From assembly GCA_013420905.1 (NCBI GenBank), contig JAAXNY010000001.1:7192001-7256000 (forward strand): DNA of 64,000 nucleotides, written 5' to 3'. The notes beneath the pieces were generated by a model that saw only the letters and a list, made by a program, of their open reading frames with translations, had not been told where the DNA came from and did not search any database. Origin of the DNA: Collybia mongolica. Lineage: Eukaryota > Basidiomycota > Agaricomycetes > Agaricales > Clitocybaceae. This document shows, piece by piece, positions 45,941 through 57,624 of the stretch. A program made the position numbers and the translations under genes. The stretch's first letter is position 1, and each line of letters starts with the position of its first letter.

Positions 45941-48940
45941 TTACTGCCCTTTTCTTTTCACAATCATCTGTGGCCGAACACCAAGGTGGCATTCCTTAGT
46001 TTCGACTGCCATCTCTGTGCCCTTTGCTACGTCAATGCTCAAACCCTCGACATGACAGCGAATCCCGAGTTTGGGTATTACGATGGTGGCCTGCTGTTCT
46101 TTCGTGGTGCGCGCGCCATGCTTGGGCGCAGTTATGGTATACCCTTCCAAACTCTCTAGTGGATCATCATGGCGTTCCACTCCACTAGCCGTGTCTTCCA
46201 TCCACCTATTAATAAACATAATCTCCCAGTATTTCGTGTGATTTCTTTTCATGGTGGCTAACATTCGTTCTTGCGCCACAAGGGTCTTAGAGTATTCCAG
46301 GAGCCATCCCTCATCAAATGGTGGTTTTGTTAACGGGGCAGCGGAGCCAAGCAATGCATGGTGCAATTGCCAATGCGTAATCAAATCAGCGTAACGCCGA
46401 AGAGGCGACGTCGCCCTGACGTAACCCTCTCCGTCGAGGACACCCAAAGAAAAATGGCCCTTCGGTTCCAAAGAATAGGTAGCAGAAATCAAGGGAATTT
46501 CGATATGCTTTGCTACCTCGTGCAATACATGGCAATTCGGCATTCTCAGGTCCAAGAGTTCTTGATGGTCAGACTCCGAGGCGAGAGCAGGTCGATCTAA
46601 ACCTCGACGCAAGACCGGAATACCACGTTCGAGGCAAAAAAGCGAGGTAGCTCTGCAAGCGAGCTTCATCATCTCCGCCACCATTCCGTGGGCTCCACTT
46701 TCCGTAAAGTAGGAAGGAACTACGCCATATGTCATCCTTGGGAAACCTCGGAAACTGGAGGGTTCTAGTGTAGGACTTTTAATACCGGAATGACGAGTGT
46801 TCTCTAAATTCGTGGATATTCCGGAAATGGTGAAAACTCCATCCCTATAGCGTTTTGAGGTGAGGCGTTCCGCTATGAGCATGAGATCCTCAAAGTCCTT
46901 GATCTGTGACTCGGGTAATGACGGCTGTGTTGGTATTGGAGGTTTCCCGCCAAACGGGTATGAGACAGGTAAGAGGGAGCCAATTGTTGCGAGATCAACT
47001 GTGTCGTAATTGGTTATAATGATATTGCGGACAATGCCTGCTCGAACTTTGAAGTCGGTTGTGTTACCTTGAGAATCAACCTTTGTACTGAACGATATGA
47101 CGCGTGTGGGAACCCCAACTTTGGTGCCCAATGATAAACCATGTGTTGGAGAATGCATCAGCGATCGAGGAAATAATGGCCATGTGCGCTGTGAGGAATA
47201 AACAGATAACCCTTGTACAGCTGCCTCCTTTGCAAGGACGTGGCTTGGGGGGATGACCGACCCTGGATCGGCTATGTGTACATGAACCCAAAAGGTATCT
47301 GGCTCACAGTGGACTCTCTCTACAGAGATGCCATCATCAAGCTCCTCTGCACCCCCAGCATCAATGACATAAACGGGCATATCACCGAAATCATATCGCA
47401 CGGATTCTAGAGGATCGGATGGATAAAAATCCTCCGGTCCAAGCGGGCCTTGTTGGGGAGGGGAAGAGAACCCTTTTGCGACTACTTTATTTCGCTGTTT
47501 GACCTGTGGTGACTCAGCTTCCTCTGTAAGGTCCAGGCGAAGTTCTGGCGCTAGAACGGTCAAGTCCTGCCAAGGCGCCAGGACAGCCAAGTTTACGAGG
47601 GTTTTATGAAGCACACCATCATCCACAATGGCATCATTTGGAGCAATCAATTTCAGGATGGCACTCTGTCCTATCGAGTAAGGATCAGACTGGCTTGACC
47701 GGTGAGGGCGCAATGAATGTAGGAGGAAGCTGAGAATGATTTTATCATCCGTTGTCCATGTATGGGTTCCTGGACTTTGGCTCGGTGTCTCCCCTCGGGA
47801 CTCGTCAAGCCCCTTCCGGTGGCTATTAATGACTTTGCGTGCTTTCTCAGTAAAAGACTGGAGGGGGCCATCACGAGACCTTGACCACCGTTGCACTTTT
47901 AGAATCTCGTCGACGAGAGACTGAGGTCGGACATCGAACGCTTGAGTCATTTCGTAAGAACTCCGTGCGACAAAATGTAGAGGGTTCTCCATGAGGTACT
48001 TGTGTATGGCGAGAGTAGTAGTGGTACTAGCAGCATGCTTCGGTGAAACTATGCGAGAAACTTGGGCCACTGTCGTTGTTACCCATTCGTCAGCGTTGGG
48101 CGACTTGACCAGATCGTATATGCCCGAACACTGCCTGGACACGCCGTTGTACGCGTTCTCAATTGTCAACTCCATTTGCCGTAAGCGTTTCAGAACTTCC
48201 GCCCGAGCGTTTATGGTGTTCGCCATACTGGGTCCGTCGCGGCATCTCACCGCCAGGCCAACTGGAATGAACGATGGAATGGCGAACATAACATCATCTC
48301 TGGCAGGCATCCACACCTCCCCTAATGTTGTTAATGCCAAGAATTTCACCCTATGGTCAACCGTCTGCTCGCCAAAAATGACAGCATGGCTGGCTATTTC
48401 ATTCCTAAGTACAAACCCAACGTCAAATTGGTTGTTGATTGAATTATAGGTGCGATAAACTCACCTCCGTGTCTCTATGAATGTTCCTGGGGGAAGACTG
48501 CCTCCGCCAGTATCCTCCTCAAGATCTTCAAATTCTAAACCACCAGCTTCGAATATTCTCTGTTCGACAGATGGCACGCGAGAATTTTGGGCCCCGAGTT
48601 TCACCTTTGCCTCAAGTCTTTTTTCCGTTCCACGAGAGGTCCTAGTGTGTGACCATCCCTTTGTTTCGCGTGCCGTGTGGTCGATAAGTTGCATCGTAAG
48701 CCTTTCGACATCAGGGTATTTCCCCAGAGGCTGTCGCCGGGGACGCCGCCCATTCGTGTTGGGCACCGAGGACCATTGGCGCAGTCGAACGTGTTCAGAG
48801 TACTCCCCTCGTCGAGTTAAGTTCGTAACGAGACTTTGGCAGGAAGTAGTTCTCCTTTGCATGGGTCTGGAATGAGCAATTGTGAACTTGAAAGATCGTT
48901 GAAATTTTGAGTACAGTGCCGGACCGTGACCTCCGAACAT
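45941..48940 (-). CDS. DSS1: Mitochondrial RNase II-family exoribonuclease (Dss1/Cyt-4 type)
   Basis: The 3'-5' exoribonuclease of the mitochondrial degradosome, which works with the Suv3 helicase in RNA turnover. Two exons (48465-48940 and 45941-48404) join in phase to 979 residues. The N-terminus MFGGHGPALYSKFQRSFKF is basic and hydroxylated with no acidic residues, as expected for a mitochondrial presequence. The RNB catalytic domain holds VIDAGGAEELDDGIS with the metal-binding aspartates, HVHIADPGSVIPP, and the C-terminal signature YVRATSPLRRYADLITHWQ. The domain layout and mitochondrial leader favour Dss1/Cyt-4 over the cytosolic Dis3/Rrp44, which would carry a PIN domain. Start chosen at 48940 because it begins the leader. 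The divergent neighbour starts only 85 bp away. Confidence 0.9.
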
Positions 48941-49025
48941 TTTTTCTTCCCACCATAGCCCACAAATTCCTTCGAAAACAATAAAACACCTGCCGCTGCC
49001 TCCTTTCGGGTCTACCTGGCGCGAG
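48941..49025. promoter_or_regulatory. 85 bp divergent promoter of DSS1 and a nucleolar-like gene
   Basis: The two start codons are 85 bp apart on opposite strands, so 5' untranslated regions and promoter elements must overlap or extend into the coding sequences. No TATA box is visible. Confidence 0.5.
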
Positions 49026-49993
49026 ATGTTCAAGAGAGTAGAAAAAAGACGGAGAAAAAGAGAAGAGGAGGAGGAGCTTGGGTTAGACGACGATATGAAG
49101 GAGGTGCTTGGGATACATGATACTGATTCAGAAGAATCCGACTCCAACTCAGACGAATCCCTATCCAGCGACGATGCATTCAGTGAAGGTGATCAGGGAG
49201 GGCCGGATAATGATCATACAGAACAGGCGTTAGGTGATTATGTCGACGCAAGTGGCAGCGAAAACGAAGAGCCTGCGATCACCGTGCAAGAGGCGCTTCG
49301 AGACCCAGTCTACCTTATTTCCCTACAACCGGAGGTAAAGGCCTGTATAGTCTGCCCGGGTAAGCTCCTTAAGGGAAAGAAAATGGTGGCGATACATCAT
49401 ATATCCAATGCATGTACGGTTCCTTTCGGTCGTCTTCATTGATTTGACTTGCCTACCCATTGGTCCTAGGCCCACGCACGGCGTTTCAACCAGTTTAGGG
49501 CGCTAGTGGAAAAGGCCAGCCCAACAGCAAATGCATGGGATATCGTGCGCCAGAATGCCGAGAGCAAGCCGAAGATATTGTCCACCCCCATATCAAATTC
49601 AAAGCGCGCGGAGAAACGAGTGTGTCCTTTCATACATATATTTGCAGTTCACATCTTCATCTATATGAATTTTCGTAGAAAGCGAAAGCAGCCGCTCATA
49701 AAGAGCAACGCCAAAAGCAGAAGGCAAAGGCAAAGGCTAGAAAAGCTGCAGTAGTCCAGGAAAGCACTACATCTCCCATTTGTCCGCCAAAGAAGAAGCA
49801 CAAGGTGAAAGAACCGAGCCCCGCCCCAAAAATCATGTCCTCTGTGCATTCCACCGAAAATACGAAGGTTACATCGACAGAACCGACGATCAAGAGCATC
49901 GTTCGATCAACATCCGATCGTGCGAAGCAAGCAAGAGCTCGAGCATCACTAAAGAGCCCTAAAAATCGGCATCTGTTTAAGCAAAGCCGATAA
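49026..49993 (+). CDS. Basic, nucleolar-like protein with a degenerate zinc-finger motif
   Basis: Three exons (49026-49418, 49470-49619, 49679-49993) give 285 residues in phase. The N-terminus is very basic (MFKRVEKRRRKREEEEELG), then acidic and Ser-rich. A middle block LISLQPEVKACIVCPGKLLK, followed by His residues and AHARRFNQFRALVEKA, looks like a C-x2-C...H...H finger of the kind seen in several ribosome-biogenesis proteins. The C-terminal third is Lys/Arg/Ala-rich with PPKKKHKVKE as a likely nuclear signal. I do not recognise the family with certainty. A nuclear or nucleolar role is inferred from composition. The donor of intron 1 (ACG|GTTCCT) is the least certain splice site. Converges with the kinase gene across 141 bp. 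Confidence 0.75.
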
Positions 49994-50134
49994 GCTACGA
50001 AATACGAAAGGGCCATACCGTGGCCCTAATGTTGTGTTGATTATTCACAACCCGTCCTCAGATATATTGTGTACATATCTTTTCCGTTACAAATAAAATA
50101 CCAACACAGTGTAAGTATCCAAACTGGCCGGTTA

Positions 50135-51886
50135 TTATGCTAGTGTCTGTAGCACAACGTCTGTCATCTGTATTACCTGAAAATACATGGAACGCGGTAA
50201 GATGACGAACGTTGAACACCGTTTGGCCGTACCTTATGAATGTCGGGCCTCTCAGTAGGATTGATTTTTAGCATGGAATCAATGAGGTCCTTCAGTCCAT
50301 GAGAATATGCAGAACTTGGGTGCTTGTACTGTGCATTTAATACAGCCATTGCAATCGACCCTCCCTGCTCGGTGGTTTGGATATTTTCAAACGGTGAGTG
50401 GGAGTATGCGAGAGCAAACAAAGTGCACCCCAAAGACTAAGGTCGCGAGTGAGAGGGCATGTGGACAGACTCAGGAACTACTCACCCAAATATCAACTTT
50501 TTCATCGAGTGTTTGTCCAGTCTTGACGTCAAATAGCTCCGGTGCTCGATACGCCATTGTGCTCTGTTCAGCTGCAATATCCTGCAGATGGTGGTATGTA
50601 AGTATAACGGCTTCCACAATCGCAATCATGTAGATTGACCTGCTGCAGAAGTGCCTGAGAACGGTTTTCAATGGTTACCCTCGCTTTTATTGTGCTTCCA
50701 AAATCCATGAGGATGGGTGTTACGCCATCGTCCGCAATCATCACGTTACTACTCCAGTGATCAATTTCAAAGGCAGCAGCAGTCCAAGCGGAACACAAAA
50801 ACACGTACCCAGGTTTCAAGTCTCTGTGTGCATATGGTACGACTTCTTTTGCTGCATTTTCACCATTCCCGTGTTGAGCTAACTCCTCGTCCCCGTCGAA
50901 TATTACATCCCCCTCATCTTCTGTACGGTGTTTGGTGACAAGTGGTACATTGACGGCTGTGTCGTATGAGTATCCCCCATCGCCATCTCCTTCCGGTTGA
51001 GGGAAGCGTTCATCGTCGTCTGAATGCCTATCTGAATTTGTTTGTTCCCGGCGCAAAGAGCCACCGTTCTGTTCTGACTGGTGGGGACGTGTAGGTGCCC
51101 GAAAGTCGTGCATGGCCCGGACGGCTTCACATGTACCCTTAAACAAACGCAGCATCTCACGTTCAGAAAAATGCTTTCGGTTTACAACATTCAAATTTAT
51201 GGCATCTTGAAGGTTACCACGCTATGCGGTCGCAATTGAACTTAAGATATATGTATAACCATGTAATGTACGCACCTTGTAAAGTGGGAGGAACAGGTAG
51301 ACAATTTTACCATCTCCTTCGGGGTCCTGCACCACAGCAGAGTCCTAGCAAGAAAATTGAGAATCAGTAGGTTGTGGGAATAGAATAAAAAAGTCAATTA
51401 CCTACCAATATTCGAATGATGTTTGGATGTCTGAATGACATTAGTACGAGGCCAAAATGATTTATGTAAGCGATGATTCACTTGAAACGCCGGTATGCCT
51501 CGACTTCACGCATAGCTTCTTTCACGCCCTCCGAACCAGTCGGACATCGAATCTTCTTCAGCGCAAACTGTCGCTAAAGACCATTAAAGTTGTTCAGAGT
51601 CCCTTTCCTATGGTCTAGTCAGTTTCTCACCCCACTATGTTCATCCTGCGCTAGGTATACGAAAGAAAAGCCTCCTTCGCCAAGGACTTTTATTATTTGA
51701 ACTGGTAAAACAGCCAATGAGAAATGCAAGTAAATGATCCATGAAAACAATACACTGACATGTACGTCCATTGATTTTGACCTTCGCCGATTGCTGACAT
51801 AGGCAGGAGGCCATCGCATAAATTGCATCCTTGGCTTGGTCTTTGACATTTTCCAAAGCGCGTAGAAATTGAGACTGGGACCCCAT
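50135..51886 (-). CDS. Serine/threonine kinase of the ENV7/STK16 (NAK) group
   Basis: Kinase motifs run in order: glycine loop KVLGEGGFSFVYLAQD, catalytic lysine QFALKKIRCP, helix-C glutamate KEAMREVEAYRRF, hinge VYLFLPLYKRGNLQD, catalytic loop AHRDLKPGNVMI (the Gly-Asn junction crosses an intron), a DFG-type motif reading LMDFGS, activation-segment end TMAYRAPELFDV, and DEKVDIWSLGCTLFALAYSHSPF. This set, with the short N-lobe start, matches STK16/Env7, a membrane-attached kinase of the Golgi/vacuole. The N-terminus MGSQSQ has a Gly-2 that could be myristoylated, and MASCLC could be palmitoylated, as in that family. A 70-80 residue acidic insert (about 50850-51090) sits just before the catalytic loop. 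The stop is at 50135-50137. An in-frame ATG at 52027 is an alternative start. Confidence 0.9.
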
Positions 51887-52153
51887 TGCTCGCTGCTCTG
51901 AGGTCGGGAGGTGAATGTCGGTAACGTTGGCCTCGTCAATGTTGTCAACTGCTTGCGGATGCTTGTCCACGTCCAAGGAAATTAACACGGACACCGCCAC
52001 ACACAAACTCGGAACCCGGGTCGACACTGGTCCCTATATAGTTCTAAAAATCATTCAACCATAAGTAACAACATATGACAATGTTACAGTAAGTCCCGAT
52101 TCATAACTAGAACACGCCATCTTGATCATTCGAGCTTGCATGTATATGTTTAT

Positions 52154-53334
52154 TTATACAACACATAACACTACACACAACCATCTACAGATATTTTCAT
52201 GCCAGAGAACGATCAATAGTACAACGAGAAACGTGATTATAACTAGGTTGAACTCCCGGGTTTGCCGGTACACCCAGTATGTGCTCCATGATTCGCACAA
52301 AGCCGCATGCTTTACCGTCATTCCTCAGTTTTAGCATGTCTCGATGACGGTCGACTCACCAGGAGACGCTGTGTTTGTTCAGTCCGTTTCTCTGTTCTCC
52401 ACTTCATCATCCGGGCTTCAAAGTCTGGATCCGAGGAAACTTTGATACCTTCTATCTCTCTGACATACATCTGCGCAGTAGGAAGAAAAAATAAAAGCCT
52501 TCCAGGCCTGTTTCGACCTGGTCCTAGAATGCTTCTCATTAACGTACGTCGCAGTGTTTAGGTCGCTGCAATGGGCACGAACTTGGGTATATGATGTATG
52601 GGAACATAGTTTCCCTTCTGTGTATGCCTTTTGTGTCAGGGCACGCGTTCTCCAAGACAGACTCAGGAACGAAGCTGGGAAGCAACTTAAGAACCGAGAT
52701 CCAGGGACCGCAAACAAACACTCACTATTTATTGATGCATTTCTTGCAGCATCGCACCCGACAAGCCCAAAAAACATCTTGCACACCAATGGCAAGGCAA
52801 AACTAAGGCATTGAGAATTACAGATAGGCACCGCCCCTGAACAGAATTAAACACGTACATGACAGTGTTCATTAAAGGCAAGATTCGCATATTGCGGTTC
52901 GCTCATATCTGAGGGGCAGAATGGGAAGCCTTGGACGTTTGAAAAAGCGGACTTCCAAACCGAGATAAACGAACGAGACAAAAGGATGGTGCGGAGCCCA
53001 CGCGACGTTCGGGTGAGATTGAGTACATCCAATGGATGAAGATAACCAAATATCTATACACGTGAGTTGGTGTAGCAGAGCAAGCTACGGCAAGAATCAC
53101 CTCAAAGAGTATGTCTAGTGGCATTGCGTAAATGGGCTTCAAGGTCAAGGCGACACAGTGGTGACTTTCGATACTGGTGATCTTCTTGGGCCTCCGCGTT
53201 GGTCGCAACTCGTGGTCGAAGCAATCGAGGCTGGGAGGGGTTGGGGGTTCAGAGTCACTAACATAATGCCAAACCCTTGGCCTGTGGCGATACCGGAGTC
53301 GCTCTGCTAAGAGTAATGAACTTGAGTAAGTCAT
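52154..53334 (-). CDS. Agaric-type F-box protein (copy A)
   Basis: The core reads AMPLDILFE|IFGYLHPLDVLNLTRTS, RTILLSRSFISVWKSAF and CPSDMSEPQYANLAFNEHCH, the pattern of the large F-box family expanded in mushroom fungi. F-box proteins recruit substrates to SCF (Skp1-cullin) ubiquitin ligases. Downstream exons give FCLAIGVQDVFWACRVRCCKKC (Cys-rich block), FVPESVLENACPDTK, GRLLFFLPTAQMYVREIEGI, and then HAALCESW. First exons: 53101-53334, then 52859-53053. After HAALCESW the frame continues into a strongly hydrophobic stretch (VIITFLVVLLIVL) and a stop at 52154-52156, unlike the charged helices I expect in this family. Either the gene has a C-terminal membrane anchor or it is truncated. Same order of blocks as copy B. 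Confidence 0.78.
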
Positions 53335-53866
53335 GTGGATGGTGGGGGCTATTCACGAAGGTGAAGCTCCTGAAAGCTTTATGAGGCATGCCCACACTTG
53401 TGGGGAAACAGGGGTGTGAGCCGGAGGCGTTTGGCCGTTGCCGACTCCATTAGTAGTAATCAGAAGCTGATCGGTGATGACGCAGTACTAGCCTTACTGA
53501 GCCCAGCAAATGAAAAGAAAAGAAAAGCCAACTACTGGTTTATGTTGACTTTTACAAAAGTTGCATCCAACTGCAGTCTGGATTAGATCTGGCTGTAAAC
53601 TCGAACTTCGGTTAGTTACTCTGGACTTGGCGATCTCAGATTTACGGATGCAAAAAATTCAATTTCACATCGATCAGGTGTCGATCACGATCATACAACA
53701 TTTGATCGAAACCAACCTCATCTTTGCCCGAGGAGCCTTTTAGCCTGAGTTTTGTTCCGACTTAGTGTCAAAATATCGAACCCGGAGGGCGTTTACGACC
53801 ATATGTTCAAACAGAAGCGTAAAATAAGGGGCGGTGGTATGATCAAGATTCCGGATCTAAGGGTTG
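53335..53866. other. Gap between the two F-box paralogs
   Basis: About 530 bp: promoter of copy A and 3' flank of copy B (both minus strand). No gene is supported. Confidence 0.35.
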
Positions 53867-54908
53867 TTACCAGAGAGACCTAGTATATACACCCAATAAC
53901 TGTTCTAGAACGTGATCACGGCGAAGTATATACAACGAGAAGAGGAGAAGCAAAATGATAAAGACATTAAGCTCTGTCGAGCGTTTGTCCGCCCAAGGGC
54001 TACTCCAAGACTCGCAGAGAGCCGCATGCTAGCGCGTTAAACTCGAAGGTGGGCCGGGGCGAACTCTTTCAGGACTGACTCACGTACCGTTAATCGGCGC
54101 ATTTGCTCCTCTTTTCGCTCTTTGCTCCATCGTTTAACAGTGGCTGCATCTTTCTTGATCTGTACAAGTTCTCGAATGTATTTATCAGCCATTGGACGAT
54201 AGAACAAAACTCGGCCTGGTTTGTATGGGCGAGGTTCTCATGCAAAAAGAAAAATTAGGATTAAAGCATCGGGGCATGGAAATATGTAAACTTACTTGGA
54301 TAAACAATGTAGGGAAATATAGTTTTGTACGTGTTATCCGTAGGGCGTAGGGGTAGACGCTTCCTCAGATCGAAATCGGAGACAAAACTGCAAGTTGGAG
54401 TGAATGGTAGGACAGACAGATGTTTTGTTTTAGCAGATATCTCACTTTTCTTCAATGCAACTTTTGCAACAGCGAACACGGCAGCTCCAGAAAATATCTT
54501 GGACGTTTGGAGCAAGGCAGAACTAACACCATCACAACCAGATGAGTATAGACAATGTCATGGCCTTATTATAGACTGACATGACAATGCTCGTCAAACG
54601 CAAGGTTCACATATTGTGGTTCATTGAGATCGGGGGGACATATCGGAAGTCCAGCAATATTGGCAATGGTTGCCTTCCAGACGGATGTCGCAGACCGCCG
54701 CATGAGCACAGAACGAAAAGCTTTAGTCGTTCGAGTCAGGCTCAGCAGGTCTAGGGGGTGAAGATGGCTAAAAATCTTCCATGTTCGTGGTTAGTTGTGG
54801 AGGAGACAGCAGGCGTACCTTGCTCACCTCAAACAGTACGTCTAGTGGTACCTCTGTCAATCGCTTCAACAGGCCATTACGTTGCATTTGGGGGGCGTCT
54901 GTTTCCAT
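53867..54908 (-). CDS. Agaric-type F-box protein (copy B)
   Basis: Starts at 54908 (METDAPQMQRNGLLK) after an upstream in-frame stop. The F-box reads TEVPLDVLFE|IFSHLHPLDLLSLTRTTK, then RSATSVWKATIANIAGLP, CPPDLNEPQYVNLAFDEHCH, the Cys block FCLAPNVQDIFWSCRVRCC, FPYIVYP, PGRVLFYRPMADKYIRELVQ and HAALCESW. Block order and intron positions match copy A 0.5 kb away, so the pair arose by tandem duplication but has diverged a good deal. The frame ends with a hydrophobic tail (VFIILLLLFSLYIL) and then RRDHVLEQLLGVYTRSLW with a stop at 53867-53869. A hydrophobic tail at the same place in both copies argues against chance. Expected role: substrate adaptor of an SCF ubiquitin ligase; substrate unknown. 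Intron 1 ends with an AAG acceptor. Confidence 0.78.
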
Positions 54909-55322
54909 TAGATGAAAGTTGTTTCGATTTCGAGCTGTCAGGGTTTGAGTTGAAGGAGTGGATCGTATCGAGCAAACAACTGTGGCATTGGCCTAACCCA
55001 TACAGATGTTGGGTGTTAGACATGAAGCCCCTGACCCAGCATCCTCTTCTTTACTCTGGTTAGGTAGCCTGATCAATGATTCACTCAGGTGGCGAAATTT
55101 TCCCGAAAGAGAATATGATGTGACAAGCGTGACAACACTGCTGTGAGCCTCATTGAACTCCAAGCCCGCAATACAGCTCAAATATAAGGCGAGTGACCCA
55201 ATTCCTCTATGAGACAAGTATCAACACAATTTGCTCAGAGAGGATGGCTACGAACCTACAAAGATACAACCGTGAGGCAGAAATAATACAGGGTAAAAAG
55301 GAACACAGAGCACTTAGCAAAT
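54909..55322. other. Gap upstream of F-box copy B
   Basis: About 410 bp with the promoter of F-box copy B and the 3' flank of the next minus-strand gene. Nothing else recognised. Confidence 0.35.
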
Positions 55323-57624
55323 CTAATCCTCCCAGCCAAACATCTCCCGCTCCCATTTGGCTTTTCTCAGTTCTTTTCTCTCCGCATCAGTCATACATGC
55401 CCACTCTGTGATCCCTCCGACGCTCTCGATCAACTCTTCTTCCCATTGCTCTTCTCTTTCTCTTTCCTTTCTTGTCTTCTTCGGGGGAGGCGGAGGCGGT
55501 AAAGGAGGCGGTGGCGTACGTCTATGCGGGTGCAGTGGCGCAATACGTGAGAGCAGGCTCTTGGAAGACTTGAGATAGGGTGAGTAAACGGTTCCAGGCC
55601 CCGAGGCTTTAACATGGGAGGACCCAGAAGCTCGAGGGCGCGGTGTGGAAAACGGTGAACCGGGCAGTGAATTGACGCGTCTTATAAGTTCCGACATTGG
55701 AGTTGACTTCGTCCTAGGAGCGATGGTATAACGTGAAGCGAGGCTTGGGAATAAGGATGGCATAGGTGCGGTGGGGGGTGTTGGTGACGGGATCGGCTGA
55801 ACATTTTCCTGTGGTAAGATTGTAAGACTTCTAAGCAATCATTGAAGGGAGCTTACTTTGAGAATACTTGGTTCCTCCTCATCTGATTTATTCTGGTTCC
55901 TGGGGAGTCCTTCAGTATGGGCTCCAGAGGCATCGGCCTCAAGCGCATCACTATTAGTTTTCCCTCTGCCCTTGTCCGCAGCTCCCACCCTACTTTTCTT
56001 GCGAGATAATATCGCTGTTATTTCATCCTCATTCTCGTCATCTGAGACGATCACCCTCTTGCCTTTGCCCTTCTTGATGACTTTCGCGCGAACGTCTGAC
56101 TCATTTTGGGCTGCAACAGATTCTTTGCCTTTTCCTTTTGTTACGAGTTCGGCATCTTCAGAGGCGACGAACTCTCTCTGCTTACTTGAGCCTTCTTGCT
56201 TATCGTCCTCGAAGTCAGGCACCGAGCTCAGAGAGGTCAATGATTCGGGCTTGGATGAGTTCGTGATCTTCACTGTAATATGATCAGCCACATCATCGTC
56301 ATCGTCGATGAATTCCCTGCTTTTGAAGACCTCTCTCTGTTTTGCCTTCGTATTGTTTTTCGATCGTTCATCAATGACAACCTCGAGTTTCTTTTTCTGG
56401 ACCCTCGTTTTCTTTGTGCGTGGTTTTCCTGTTTCTAACCCCTCCCCGTCTTTTATAGTTTCCCCAGACTTCTTGCGTGGTTTCCGTGGTTTTGGGGCTT
56501 TCTTGAGAGGTAATTTAGGGTCAGCCGTGGCCTTAATCATGGTCAGATCTACAATCTCAACAGGTGGAATATGGGGAGGGGTATTGCAAGGTGAGGACGA
56601 TCCTGCAAGGAAGGGAGGAAGAGCTGGGATAGTGGGGGGGTCCACCATTCTGCTATTTGGGACTTCGTCGCTGTCCGAATCGAGCTCATTGATACAATTC
56701 CGTTTTCGCTTCAGACTAGAACTCGGCACGCTGAACAAAGAGGAAGGCGATGAGGGCGAAATATCCACATCCGTATCATGTACGGGTAATGTTACGATAG
56801 GAGGGTGGTCATATGTAGCTGCTGTAGATGTCGGGGGGTCGGAGGGTGGGAGTTTGGCTGGAATAGTGAAATCGTTGGGATGATTTGATGAGGTGGGAAC
56901 TGGTAATGTGTCTTGTGAAGCAGGGATGTGCTGAGAGTTGGAGTGAGACATCTTAATGTGTTTATTGGTTGATTGTTTGTCACCATCAGCTTGCAAAGTG
57001 GGTGTAGGAAAGCCATTGGACCACTGAGAGGTCCTGGGTTTTGCGTTATATTTAGGCTTCGGTTTTGGCCTGGATTTCTGGGCTGGAAGTAAGCCCATTT
57101 CGTCTTCGTCGGAAGTCAATTCAATGATATCGACGACTTTAGGTTTTATTTTCCGCGACCGCGTCTTCGCACGATCCGCGATATTAGAAGTACTTGAGGG
57201 GAGACCTATGTAGGTGTCTGATGTAAAGGCAGGCTGTCGTGGAAAAATCGGATTGGCCGAAGGGTTAGTACTGCTGGAAGCTGGGTCAACAACGTTGGTT
57301 GCTGCTTTCTTGTATGCTGGGCGTGGCCTAGGTCGTGGTCTGGTCGCAGGTTCAGATTGTAGCGTAATTTTGGTGCTCTCACTGGATTGGGCATTGGGTG
57401 CAAGGGACGCGGGAGTAGGGTCGATCGGCTGGTATGTATTGAGTCGCATAGTCAAGTTCGCTGAATCAAGGCGAAATATAAGGATCGAGTGATAGAAAGA
57501 CATGAAAATGGAGTGTATCCTCACCGTCAGCATGCATGCTCCCGTTACACTGAAGTTCCAGGATGTTGTCTTCCTCCTCGCTATCAGCAATAACCTCATC
57601 GTCATACAATCCGGTCGCGTCCAT
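55323..57624 (-). CDS. Disordered nuclear protein with two SUMO-interaction-like motifs
   Basis: Three exons: the first begins at 57624 (MDATGLYDDEVIADSEEED), the long second runs to about 55859, and the last encodes the C-terminus with a stop at 55323-55325. Almost all of the roughly 750 residues are low-complexity: Pro/Ser/Thr-rich with Lys-rich patches (KKAPKPRKPRKK, KKTRVQKKKLE) that look like nuclear signals. Two segments fit the SUMO-interacting consensus of hydrophobic residues followed by acidic ones: VDIIELTSDEDE (near 57100-57140) and VEIVDLT (near 56540-56560). The conserved-looking end is a charged helix with a Pro run before it (TPPPPLPPPPPPKKTRKERE) and the end EWACMTDAERKELRKAKWER. 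I do not recognise the family. A chromatin or DNA-repair scaffold would fit, but this is inference. Divergent from VPS51. Confidence 0.8.

Noticed and set aside
55357..56883. Long plus-strand open frames opposite the disordered protein
   Set aside because: They are mirror frames of the Lys/Ser/Pro-rich minus-strand gene and encode Phe/Ser/Leu runs with no family motif.
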